Origin: JACRBK01 sp964427955
GTDB lineage: Bacteria > Chloroflexota > Anaerolineae > Aggregatilineales > Aggregatilineaceae
Direction of reading: 5' to 3'
Assembly (NCBI GenBank): GCA_964427955.1
Contig: CAYRWY010000247.1
Coordinates: 1-8,677 of the forward strand
DNA length: 8,677 nucleotides
How positions within the stretch are numbered: the stretch's first letter is position 1; each line of letters begins with the position of its first letter. The position numbers were made by a program, and so were the translations under genes. Below the pieces are notes generated by a model. The model did no database searches, was not told the origin of the DNA, and saw nothing but the letters and a program-made list of their open reading frames with translations. Below, one piece after another: positions 1 to 6,151 of the stretch.

Positions 1-1
1 C

Positions 2-619
2 GATCCGGGCGTGAACGCGCTGCGCCGCCGCCAGATCAAAAACGCCGTCACGCTGTTGATGCTCAGCCAGGGCGTGCCCATGATCCTGATGGGCGACGAG
101 GTAGCGCGCACGCAGTTGGGCAACAACAACACCTACTGCCAGGACAATAACCTGAACTGGTTCGACTGGGCGCAGGTGGAGGAAAACGCCGATCTGTTCC
201 ACTTCTTCAAGACGATCATCGCGTTCCGCCACGCCCATCCGGCTCTGCGCAACCGCTGGCACTTCGCCAACCGTGATTACGTGGGCAGCGGTTATCCCGA
301 CATCTCGTGGCACGGGGTACAAGCCTGGAACGCGGATTGGTCGGACGGCAGCCGGGTGGTCGCCTTCCTGCTGTGTGGACGGCACGCCAAAAACGGCACG
401 GCCCGCGATACGTTCATCTATGCGGCGATCAACATGTATTGGGACGCCCTGCCGTTCGAGCTGCCCCGTTTGCCGCTCGGTCTGAAATGGCACGTCGCGG
501 TCAATACGTCCATGTCGTCACCGGACGACGTTTTCGAGCCGGGACAGGAACCGGTCTCCGGGGATCAGGCCCATTTCCTGGTCGGGGGCCGCAGCATCGT
601 CGTTTTGGTGGGTAAATAG
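2..619 (+). CDS. glgX: Glycogen debranching enzyme GlgX, C-terminal part (5' end outside the window)
   Basis: Cytoplasmic GH13 isoamylase-type enzyme that hydrolyses alpha-1,6 branches of glycogen or limit dextrins. About 205 codons are present, whereas family members usually have about 650-720, so the N-terminal CBM48 domain and most of the barrel, including the catalytic residues, lie to the left of the window. The visible part starts with the late-barrel stretch NALRRRQIKN, then SQGVPMILMGDE, then GNNNTYCQDN followed by NWFDW, all typical of GlgX/TreX. Further on, DISWHGVQAWNADW, the INMYWDALPFELP strand and the closing RSIVVLVGK are characteristic of the C-terminal beta domain. The reading frame is open to the left edge, so the GTG at 11 is not the start. 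The stop is TAG at 617-619. The assignment is by motif recognition; trehalose-pathway TreX is a close alternative. Confidence 0.93.
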   Translation, partial: DPGVNALRRRQIKNAVTLLMLSQGVPMILMGDEVARTQLGNNNTYCQDNNLNWFDWAQVEENADLFHFFKTIIAFRHAHPALRNRWHFANRDYVGSGYPDISWHGVQAWNADWSDGSRVVAFLLCGRHAKNGTARDTFIYAAINMYWDALPFELPRLPLGLKWHVAVNTSMSSPDDVFEPGQEPVSGDQAHFLVGGRSIVVLVGK

Positions 620-639
620 CAGCGGCGCTTCACCCGCTG
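620..639 (+). terminator. Weak hairpin after glgX, possible terminator
   Basis: CAGCGG at 620-625 pairs with CCGCTG at 634-639 around an 8-base loop, directly after the glgX stop codon. There is no T-run behind it, so it is at best a weak or Rho-assisted terminator. Transcription from glgX may continue into the STAS gene 62 bases downstream. Confidence 0.25.
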
Positions 640-666
640 TGATCATACTGACAACTATCACGAATG

Positions 667-672
667 AAGGAG
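667..672 (+). promoter_or_regulatory. Shine-Dalgarno site that decides the STAS start
   Basis: AAGGAG lies 9 bases upstream of the ATG at 682. A second in-frame ATG at 664 would place this site inside the coding region and has no ribosome site of its own, so 682 is the better start. It also removes a charged MKEKVH extension that STAS proteins normally lack. Confidence 0.7.
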
Positions 673-681
673 AAGGTTCAC

Positions 682-1020
682 ATGGCTTTCGAATGCACTC
701 TTGAGATGACCGCTAATGGCGTGGCCAAAGTCACGCTGTCCGGCGAATTGGACGCCTCGGTGGCCCAGGATTTCCGCGACAAAGTGGACCAGGCCGCCGG
801 GCAGCAGGCCAAGCGGCTGGTGTTGGTCATGACCGATCTCGAATATATGGCCAGCGCGGGGCTGCGCTCCTTGATCTTCGCCAAGCAGAAGATGGGGGCC
901 GGAGTCGATATTTATGTCGTAGGGGCGCAGGAACCCATCGTCGATACCCTGACCATGACGGGCTTCCACCACAGTGTCATCATGGTGGAGCAATACGACG
1001 CCACACTCGAAAACATTTAG
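682..1020 (+). CDS. STAS-domain anti-sigma factor antagonist (SpoIIAA/RsbV type)
   Basis: Small cytoplasmic partner-switching protein of 112 residues, the usual size of a single STAS domain. In the known systems the unphosphorylated form binds the kinase/anti-sigma factor and frees its target; phosphorylation on one serine stops this. Visible features are the first strand pair (VAKVTLSGELDAS, residues 14-26), the strand RLVLVMTDLEYM (45-56), and the phosphorylation loop ASAGLRSL, where Ser58 falls at the position of the target serine of B. subtilis SpoIIAA. The C-terminal strand VDIYVVGAQ and the helix around IVDTLTMTGF complete the fold. The kinase gene follows after 24 bases, and a SpoIIE-type phosphatase follows that, so the three form a likely functional set. 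The upstream gene is glgX; whether it shares the transcript is not clear. Confidence 0.92.
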   Translation: MAFECTLEMTANGVAKVTLSGELDASVAQDFRDKVDQAAGQQAKRLVLVMTDLEYMASAGLRSLIFAKQKMGAGVDIYVVGAQEPIVDTLTMTGFHHSVIMVEQYDATLENI

Positions 1021-1044
1021 CAACTCATGCCATAGGGACGGACC

Positions 1045-1488
1045 ATGCCAAACCTCAGACCCCTGATCGTCCCAGGCGAACTCGAGTCGCTCAAAGCAGT
1101 ACGGGATTACGTACTGAATGCGGCGGCGCTGGCCGAGTTGGACAAGGTGCTCACCAACCGCCTGCGGCTGGCGGTCGATGAGATCGTGACCAACTCAATT
1201 GTGCACGGCTACGACGAGTCGGGCACCACCGGCGATGTTTCGCTGGAGGCGCGCGTCGATGACGATGCGCTGACTATTGTGGTCGAAGACGAAGCACCTT
1301 ACTACGATCCGACTCAGCACGACATGCCCACCGCTGATGATCTCGCGACGCCGCTCGACACGCGGGACATTGGCGGGCTGGGGATTTATCTCGCCGTGAA
1401 CAGCATCGACGAGTTTCGCTATGAACGAGACGGATCGCGCAATCGCAATATCTTCGTGGTGTACCGTCCGGGTGCCAGCGCCCCATAA
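1045..1488 (+). CDS. RsbW/SpoIIAB-like anti-sigma regulatory serine kinase (HATPase_c_2)
   Basis: Predicted GHKL-fold ATP-binding protein of 147 residues that would phosphorylate the neighbouring STAS protein and sequester a target. The N-box is clear (LAVDEIVTNSIVHGY, with Glu46 and Asn50). The G1 region reads VEDEAPYYDP (residues 80-89), where Ala84 stands at the glycine of the usual DxG motif; other anti-sigma kinases also vary there, so activity is not excluded. The G2 box is RDIGGLGIYLA (107-117). The C-terminal strand NRNIFVVYR matches the family end. The ATG at 1045 has AGGGA 6 bases upstream. The gene lies 24 bases behind the STAS gene, which supports an operon. The sigma factor or other target is not encoded in the window, so calling it anti-sigma is by family only. 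Confidence 0.9.
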   Translation: MPNLRPLIVPGELESLKAVRDYVLNAAALAELDKVLTNRLRLAVDEIVTNSIVHGYDESGTTGDVSLEARVDDDALTIVVEDEAPYYDPTQHDMPTADDLATPLDTRDIGGLGIYLAVNSIDEFRYERDGSRNRNIFVVYRPGASAP

Positions 1489-1533
1489 CGCGCGCCGCAC
1501 CCAGGGTACCAGTCAAGCGGGTACGTGTGGTCT

Positions 1534-1571
1534 AACCGGGAAGGCTGGTCGAAACCGACCTGCCCCCGGTT
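1534..1571 (+). terminator. Strong imperfect hairpin between the kinase and phosphatase genes
   Basis: AACCGGG (1534-1540) pairs with CCCGGTT (1565-1571). After a two-base AA bulge, GGC (1543-1545) pairs with GCC (1562-1564). After one T/T mismatch, GGTCG (1547-1551) pairs with CGACC (1556-1560), closing an AAAC loop. That gives 15 paired positions within 38 bases, starting 45 bases after the kinase stop. The sequence behind it is only mildly T-rich, so it could be a terminator without a proper U-tract, a processing or stability element, or part of the leader of the next gene. Confidence 0.5.
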
Positions 1572-1622
1572 TCATCCTGTTTATGGGGGCCTAGCCGGGC
1601 GGGGTGAACAACGCCCAAGGAA
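1562..1622 (+). promoter_or_regulatory. Structured leader and ribosome site of the phosphatase gene
   Basis: GCCCCC (1562-1567) can pair with GGGGGC (1585-1590). This pairing uses the right arm of the preceding hairpin, so the two exclude each other. A further hairpin, GGGCG (1597-1601) with CGCCC (1612-1616), ends directly at the AAGGAA ribosome site (1617-1622), which lies 7 bases before the ATG at 1630. The layout resembles an attenuator or a translation switch, but only by base-pair inspection. I see no convincing -10/-35 pair in the spacer. Confidence 0.35.
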
Positions 1623-1629
1623 TTGATCG

Positions 1630-3516
1630 ATGAGCACTGCACACGAGCGTGTACTTGTGGTAGACGACGGGCAAGGAAGCTGCTCGGAAGTCGCCGACCA
1701 ACTGGAATTTTTGAAATACCAGGTCACGTGTGCCCACAGCGGCGAGGAGGCGCTGGCCGCCCTGGAGCAGCAGCCGTTCGACCTGATTCTGCTCGACACC
1801 AAGCTGCCGGGGGTGGGCAGTGACGAGATCCTGCGGCATGTGCGGCTCAACCAGCGGCACAAAGAACTGCCCGTGATCGTGGTGTCGATGGACACGGACA
1901 CCACCCGTATCGGCCAATGCATCGACCAGGGGGCGGACGATTACCTGGTCAAGCCCTTCGCCCCGGCCCTGCTGCAAACGCGCATCCGGATCGTGATGGA
2001 GCGGCGGCGGCTGGAAAAAGAACACAATGCCGACTGCGAAAAAGCCCAGATGCTGGCCGACGCGCTGCAAGAGGTGATCCTGCCGGTCGGCATCGCGCTG
2101 TCCGCCGAGACGGATTTCGACCGCCTGCTGGAACGCATCCTGCTCGAAGCCAAGAGCACCGCCAACACCGACGCGGGGGCGCTTTACCTGCGCACCGACG
2201 ACAACCGGCTGGAATTCGCCATCGTGCGCACCGATTCGTTGAATATCGCCTTGGGCGGGACGACCGGCAACCCGATCACGTTCCCCTTCCTGAATATGTA
2301 TCTCGAAGACGGCCAGCCGAATATGCACAACGTGGCGACCTACGTGGCGCTCACCGGAAACTCGGTCAAGGTGGCGGATGCCTACCACACGGAGGATTTC
2401 GACTTTTCGGGAACCAAACGTTTCGACCAGCAGACGGGCTACCGCACGAAATCAATGCTGGCCGTGCCGCTGAAAAACAACAAAAAAGAAGTGTTCGGGG
2501 TGCTGCAACTGATCAATTCGATGGACCCGGTCACGAAGGAGATCGATGAGTTCGATTATTACGAGCAGCTCGTGATCGAAACGCTGGCCTCGCAGGCCGC
2601 CGTCGCGCTCAATAACCAGCTCGTGACCCGCCGCCAGGTCGAACTGCTCAAGCTCGAACGCGACGTGCAGGTTGGGCACAACATCCAGTCCAACTTCCTG
2701 CCCAAAAACGAAGAACTTCCCCACCGCGAGGGCTGGGAGATCTCTACCTGCCTGCACCCGGCCCGGCAGGTCGCGGGCGACTTCTACGACGCGTTCGAAA
2801 TGACGCACGGGCGCATCGGCTTTTTGATCGCGGACGTGTGCGACAAAGGCGTCGGCGCGGCGCTGTTCATGGCGCTGATGCGCAGCCTGACGCGCGCCTT
2901 TGCCCAGCAGCACTACAGCGCGGACCTGGTTGGCATCCTCGAAGGGGGAGCCAACGAAAGCCGCGCCCTGGATCGCGACAAGAATGCCGAGCTGCGGGCG
3001 CTGCCCTCGGTGGGCAGTTTGGCGCTGGAAAAAGGGGTCAAGCTGACCAACGATTACGTCGCGATCAATCACGGCGCGCTGGGGATGTTCGCCACCATGT
3101 TCTTCGGCGTGCTGAATCCTTCCACCGGCTCGATCCTGTACATCAACGGCGGGCACAACGCGCCGATGATCATCGACACGACCGGGCACGTCAAAACGCG
3201 CCTGATGCCGACCGGTCCCGCCGTCGGCATGTTTGCCGGGGCCGACTTCGCCATCGAAAAAACGCGCCTGATGCCCGGCGAGACGCTGTTCTGCTTCACC
3301 GACGGCGTGCCGGATGCGCGCAACACGGAAAACAAGCTGTTCACCGAAAAGCGGCTGCAAGAACTGGTTTCGACGCCGGTCACCTCGTCGCGGGGACTGC
3401 TGGATCACGTCGAGGCGACGTTGTTCGCGCACATCAGCACGGCAGCGCAGTTCGACGATATCACGATGTTGGTGCTGCGGCGCAGCGAAACGAGTGAGAA
3501 TCAGGATGCGCTATAA
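1630..3516 (+). CDS. Response regulator with REC, GAF and SpoIIE/PP2C-type serine phosphatase domains
   Basis: Cytoplasmic 628-residue signalling protein likely to dephosphorylate the STAS protein encoded upstream. Residues 4-125 form a receiver domain: Asp12/Asp13, phosphoacceptor Asp56 in LILLDTKLPG, Ser86 and Lys108 in VKPF. Residues about 163-332 form a GAF domain (start FDRLLERILLEA, core TKSMLAVPLKN and VFGVLQLIN), followed by a short likely coiled-coil linker. From about 350 to the end lies a SpoIIE phosphatase: GDFYD (Asp384, Asp387), IADVCDKG (Asp402), INGGHNAP, FTDG (Asp558) and FDDIT (Asp609/610), so all metal-binding acidic positions are present. Residues about 432-470 are an insertion compared with minimal PP2C domains. 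No sensor kinase for Asp56 is nearby. The GAF ligand cannot be predicted. The last 11 bases overlap the next gene. Confidence 0.93.
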   Translation: MSTAHERVLVVDDGQGSCSEVADQLEFLKYQVTCAHSGEEALAALEQQPFDLILLDTKLPGVGSDEILRHVRLNQRHKELPVIVVSMDTDTTRIGQCIDQGADDYLVKPFAPALLQTRIRIVMERRRLEKEHNADCEKAQMLADALQEVILPVGIALSAETDFDRLLERILLEAKSTANTDAGALYLRTDDNRLEFAIVRTDSLNIALGGTTGNPITFPFLNMYLEDGQPNMHNVATYVALTGNSVKVADAYHTEDFDFSGTKRFDQQTGYRTKSMLAVPLKNNKKEVFGVLQLINSMDPVTKEIDEFDYYEQLVIETLASQAAVALNNQLVTRRQVELLKLERDVQVGHNIQSNFLPKNEELPHREGWEISTCLHPARQVAGDFYDAFEMTHGRIGFLIADVCDKGVGAALFMALMRSLTRAFAQQHYSADLVGILEGGANESRALDRDKNAELRALPSVGSLALEKGVKLTNDYVAINHGALGMFATMFFGVLNPSTGSILYINGGHNAPMIIDTTGHVKTRLMPTGPAVGMFAGADFAIEKTRLMPGETLFCFTDGVPDARNTENKLFTEKRLQELVSTPVTSSRGLLDHVEATLFAHISTAAQFDDITMLVLRRSETSENQDAL

Positions 3517-4537
3517 GCTGCTGGGCCACAGCGGCCTGCGGGTATCCGAACTCAGCCTGGGGACGATGACCTTTGGCGACGATTGGGGCTGGGGTGCGCC
3601 CCAGGCCGAATGCCGCAAAATCTTCGAGGCTTATGCCGCGCAGGGCGGGAACTTCATCGACTGCGCCAACAACTACACCGACGGCTCCGCCGAAAAGATC
3701 ATCGGCGAGCTGGTCGCCGCCGAGCGCGAACGGTTCGTCGTCAGCAGCAAGTTCACGCTGTGCCAGCGCCCCGGCGATCCGAATGCGTGCGGCAACCAGC
3801 GCAAGAACATGATGCAGGCCGTCGAGGCCAGCTTGAAGCGGCTGAAAACCGACTATATCGATCTGTACTGGGTGCACGCCTGGGATTATCTCACCCCGGT
3901 CGAGGAAGTGATGCGCGGGCTGGACGACCTGGTGCGGATGGGAAAAGTGCTGTACGTCGGCATCTCCGACACGCCCGCCTGGGTCGTGGCGCAGGCTAAC
4001 ACCCTGGCCGATCTGCGCGGCTGGTCGCGCTTCGTCGGCGTGCAGTTCCCTTACAACCTGTTGGAACGCGAGCCGGAAGGCGATCTGCTGACGATGGCGC
4101 GCGCGTTCGACATCACCGCCGTGACGTGGGGCGCGCTGAGCAGCGGCAAACTGACCGGCAAGCACAGCGGCCATACCCAGGGCGAAACCAAACGCCGCTG
4201 GTGGAGCCAGGTGCCGGAGCGCGAGCAGGCCATCATCGGCGAAGTAGTGAAGATCGCCGGGGAGATCGGGCGCACACCGTCGCAGGTGGCAATCACCTGG
4301 GTGCGCCAGCAGCAGGGGCGGGCGTCGATCATCCCGGTCCTGGGCGCGCGCACCGCCGAGCAGATGCAGGATAACCTGGGCTGCCTGGATTTCGCCCTCG
4401 CGGACGATCAACTGGCGCGGCTGGAAGCGCTCAGCGCGCCGGAACTGGGCTTCCCGCACGATTTCCTGGCGGCGGACAGCATCCGGGGTCTGGTCTACGG
4501 CGACACCTACGACCGGCTGGATAGGCCGCGCGGGTAG
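3506..4537 (+). CDS. Aldo/keto reductase
   Basis: NADPH-dependent oxidoreductase of the AKR superfamily, 343 residues, a usual length for the aryl-alcohol dehydrogenase-like group. The N-terminus MRYKLLGHSGLRVSELSLG is canonical and fixes the start at 3506, although the open frame extends further left inside the phosphatase gene. The catalytic tetrad is complete: Asp52, Tyr57 (NFIDCANNYTDG), Lys82 (VVSSKF) and His124 (DLYWVHAWD). The stretch GKVLYVGISDTPAWVV and the late motif SIIPVLGARTAEQMQDNLG, part of the cofactor site, are typical. The start overlaps the phosphatase stop by 11 bases and has no good separate ribosome site, which suggests translational coupling. The substrate cannot be read from the sequence. 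Its link to the signalling genes may be transcriptional only. Confidence 0.93.
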   Translation: MRYKLLGHSGLRVSELSLGTMTFGDDWGWGAPQAECRKIFEAYAAQGGNFIDCANNYTDGSAEKIIGELVAAERERFVVSSKFTLCQRPGDPNACGNQRKNMMQAVEASLKRLKTDYIDLYWVHAWDYLTPVEEVMRGLDDLVRMGKVLYVGISDTPAWVVAQANTLADLRGWSRFVGVQFPYNLLEREPEGDLLTMARAFDITAVTWGALSSGKLTGKHSGHTQGETKRRWWSQVPEREQAIIGEVVKIAGEIGRTPSQVAITWVRQQQGRASIIPVLGARTAEQMQDNLGCLDFALADDQLARLEALSAPELGFPHDFLAADSIRGLVYGDTYDRLDRPRG

Positions 4538-4574
4538 TAACACTTCACTCTCTTATCTCATCGGCAATTGGCGG

Positions 4575-4580
4575 TATACT
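4575..4580 (+). promoter_or_regulatory. -10 box of the MOCOS-like gene
   Basis: TATACT, one base off the consensus, lies 7 bases before an ATG at 4588 and 39 bases before the start of the PLP enzyme at 4620. No good -35 hexamer is seen 16-18 bases upstream. The spacing to the ATG equals that of the two -10 boxes at 7815-7820 (minus) and 7877-7882 (plus), which supports a real promoter with transcription starting at or next to 4588. Confidence 0.6.
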
Positions 4581-4587
4581 TGGCAGC

Positions 4588-4620
4588 ATGTGTCGCTCGT
4601 TGCTGATGAGGTATCTTTAA
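4588..4620 (+). CDS. Possible leaderless 10-codon upstream reading frame
   Basis: If transcription starts 7-8 bases after TATACT, the RNA begins with the ATG at 4588 and would be read without a leader as MCRSLLMRYL. Its TAA (4618-4620) shares its last base with the ATG (4620-4622) of the PLP enzyme, a TAATG arrangement typical of coupled translation. The ribosome site of the main gene (GAGG, 4608-4611) lies inside this frame. A GTG at 4590, in frame with the main gene, is an alternative N-terminal extension but would not be at the RNA end. No homologue is recognised; the case is purely architectural. Confidence 0.35.
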   Translation: MCRSLLMRYL

Positions 4621-6065
4621 TGAAAAACGCTGCTCGACCGTCGAATTATTCCCCGGAACATTACGATCAAGCTTTTGCCGACTTCAAGCACGATTACCCC
4701 GCGTTCGATGCAGAGGCGCTCCAAAGCCTGCGCGCCCAGGAATATGGCCGCCTGGATGATCTGGATCAAGTCTACCTGGACTATACGGGCGGCGGGCTGT
4801 ATGCCGAGGCGCAGTTGGCCGAACACATGCATATGCTGCGGAGCGGCGTGTTTGGCAATCCCCATTCCAACAACCCGACGTCGCTGGCGGCCACCAAGCT
4901 GGACGAGCACGCCCGCGCCTACGTCCTGAACTATTTCAACGCCGATCCGGCAGAATATGCCGTCATTTTCACCATGAACGCCAGCGGCGCGCTGAAGCTG
5001 GTCGGCGAAGCCTATCCCTTCGCGCCGGGCGGACATTACCTGCTGACCTTCGACAATCACAATTCCGTCAACGGCATCCGCGAGTTCGCGCGCGCCAAAG
5101 GGGCGACGCTCAATTACGTGCCGGTGCTGCCGCCGGAACTGCGCCTCGACGACTGCCGCCTCAACGAACTGCTCGACCTGGCCCAACCGGACAGCGCCAA
5201 CCTGTTCGCCTACCCGGCCCAGTCGAATTTCTCCGGCGTGCAGCATCCGCTGGCATGGATCGCCACGGCGCAGTCCAAGGGCTGGGATGTGCTGCTCGAC
5301 GCCGCGGCCTATGCCCCGACCAACAAGCTCGATCTCAGCCAGTGGCACCCGGACTTCGTCTCGCTGTCGTTCTACAAAATCTTCGGCTATCCAACCGGGG
5401 TCGGCTGCCTGATCGCGCGGCGCGCCACGCTGGCCCGGCTGCACCGTCCCTGGTTCGCTGGCGGCACGATCACGATTGCGTCGGTGCAAGGCGACGGCTA
5501 CTACCTGCAAGAAGGCGAAGCGGGCTTCGAGGACGGCACGATCAACTACCTCAATCTCCCCGCCGTCGAGATCGGGCTGCGCTACATGGCCGGGGTGGGC
5601 GTGGAGACGGTGCACGAGCGGGTGATGTGTTTGACCGACTGGCTGATCAAGCACCTGCTCACGCTGCATCATAGCAATGGCGTGCCGCTGATCCACCTCT
5701 ACGGCCCGCCGAACTCGATCCAGCGCGGCGGCACGATCACGTTCAATTTCTTCGACTGTCAGGGCAAGCTGCTGGATTACCGCCAGGTCGAAGCCGAAGC
5801 CAACCGCGTGAATATCTCGCTGCGCACCGGCTGTTTTTGTAACCCCGGCGCGGGCGAGCAGGCGCACGGCCTGACCGCGCAAGACCTCTCGGACTGTTTC
5901 CACCGCGAAGAGCGCATGACCTTCGACGAGTTCATCCACGTCATGAGTGGCCGGGCGAAAGATGCCGTCGGCGCGGTGCGCGTCTCGCTGGGGGTCGCGT
6001 CCAACTTCCGCGACGTGTACCGGCTGATGCAGTTCACGGAGACATTTCTGGATCGCACGGCGTAG
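4620..6065 (+). CDS. MOCOS-like class V aminotransferase / cysteine desulfurase-fold PLP enzyme
   Basis: PLP enzyme of 481 residues resembling the NifS-like half of eukaryotic molybdenum cofactor sulfurase (MOCOS/ABA3), which moves cysteine sulfur onto the cofactor. Family features in order: VYLDYTGGGLYAEAQL near the N-terminus, GNPHSNNPTS (79-88), FTMNASGALKLVGEA (from 117), DNHNSVNGIREFA with His147 for ring stacking, NLFAYPAQSNFSG, DAAAYAPTN with Asp227 for the pyridine nitrogen, SFYKIFGYPTG with Schiff-base Lys253, and LRTGCFCNPGAGE with Cys405 and Cys407 in the sulfur-carrying loop. It ends with GAVRVSLGVASNFRDVYR. No MOSC domain follows. The start at 4620 has GAGG 8 bases upstream; a GTG at 4590 would add ten residues. 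No molybdoenzyme or molybdopterin gene is in the window, so desulfurase activity is likely but the acceptor is unknown. Confidence 0.88.
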   Translation: MKNAARPSNYSPEHYDQAFADFKHDYPAFDAEALQSLRAQEYGRLDDLDQVYLDYTGGGLYAEAQLAEHMHMLRSGVFGNPHSNNPTSLAATKLDEHARAYVLNYFNADPAEYAVIFTMNASGALKLVGEAYPFAPGGHYLLTFDNHNSVNGIREFARAKGATLNYVPVLPPELRLDDCRLNELLDLAQPDSANLFAYPAQSNFSGVQHPLAWIATAQSKGWDVLLDAAAYAPTNKLDLSQWHPDFVSLSFYKIFGYPTGVGCLIARRATLARLHRPWFAGGTITIASVQGDGYYLQEGEAGFEDGTINYLNLPAVEIGLRYMAGVGVETVHERVMCLTDWLIKHLLTLHHSNGVPLIHLYGPPNSIQRGGTITFNFFDCQGKLLDYRQVEAEANRVNISLRTGCFCNPGAGEQAHGLTAQDLSDCFHREERMTFDEFIHVMSGRAKDAVGAVRVSLGVASNFRDVYRLMQFTETFLDRTA

Positions 6066-6068
6066 GTG

Positions 6069-6146
6069 GCCCTCACCCCAGCCCCCTCTCGCATAGAAAA
6101 CGATGGGAGAGGGGGAGCGACGCGGCGGAAACGTCGGGGTAGGGGC
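6069..6146. repeat. Nested palindromic intergenic repeat between convergent genes, likely two-way terminator
   Basis: An outer stem pairs 6069-6079 with 6136-6146, with one mismatch and one wobble. It encloses two hairpins: CCCCCTCTC (6082-6090) with GAGAGGGGG (6107-6115), extended by CAT/ATG after one mismatch, and CGACG (6118-6122) with CGTCG (6132-6136); the last base competes with the outer stem. The wording CCCTCACCCC...CCCCCTCTC...GAGAGGGGG is that of a dispersed REP/MITE-like intergenic element I remember from many bacterial genomes, including Chloroflexota. It fills nearly the whole 86-base spacer between two convergent stops, where it could end transcription from both sides. Copy number cannot be seen from one window. 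Confidence 0.7.
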
Positions 6147-6151
6147 ACCGT

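Noticed and set aside
11..619. The GTG at 11 as a start of a short separate protein
   Set aside because: The frame is open to the left edge (Asp-Pro-Gly precede it) and the sequence begins in the middle of a conserved GlgX block, so the gene is cut by the window, not truncated in the genome.
644..649. CATACT as a -10 box for the STAS gene
   Set aside because: It matches the other -10 boxes in five of six positions, but the first T is missing, no -35 is seen, and the distance to either ATG differs from the N7 pattern. Read-through from glgX is equally possible.
1097..1116. A 7-base perfect inverted repeat, CAGTACG and CGTACTG with a 6-base loop, inside the kinase gene
   Set aside because: It is within conserved-looking coding sequence (codons about 18-24), and a short repeat like this is expected by chance; nothing nearby suggests an operator.
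3461..4543. A 360-codon minus-strand open frame opposite the aldo/keto reductase
   Set aside because: It is antisense to a gene with an intact catalytic tetrad; the composition is typical of a shadow frame.
4590..4622. GTG at 4590 as the start of the MOCOS-like gene
   Set aside because: It has no ribosome site, would place the GAGG site inside the gene, and overlaps the ATG at the predicted RNA end in another frame. The ATG at 4620 has a well-spaced ribosome site.
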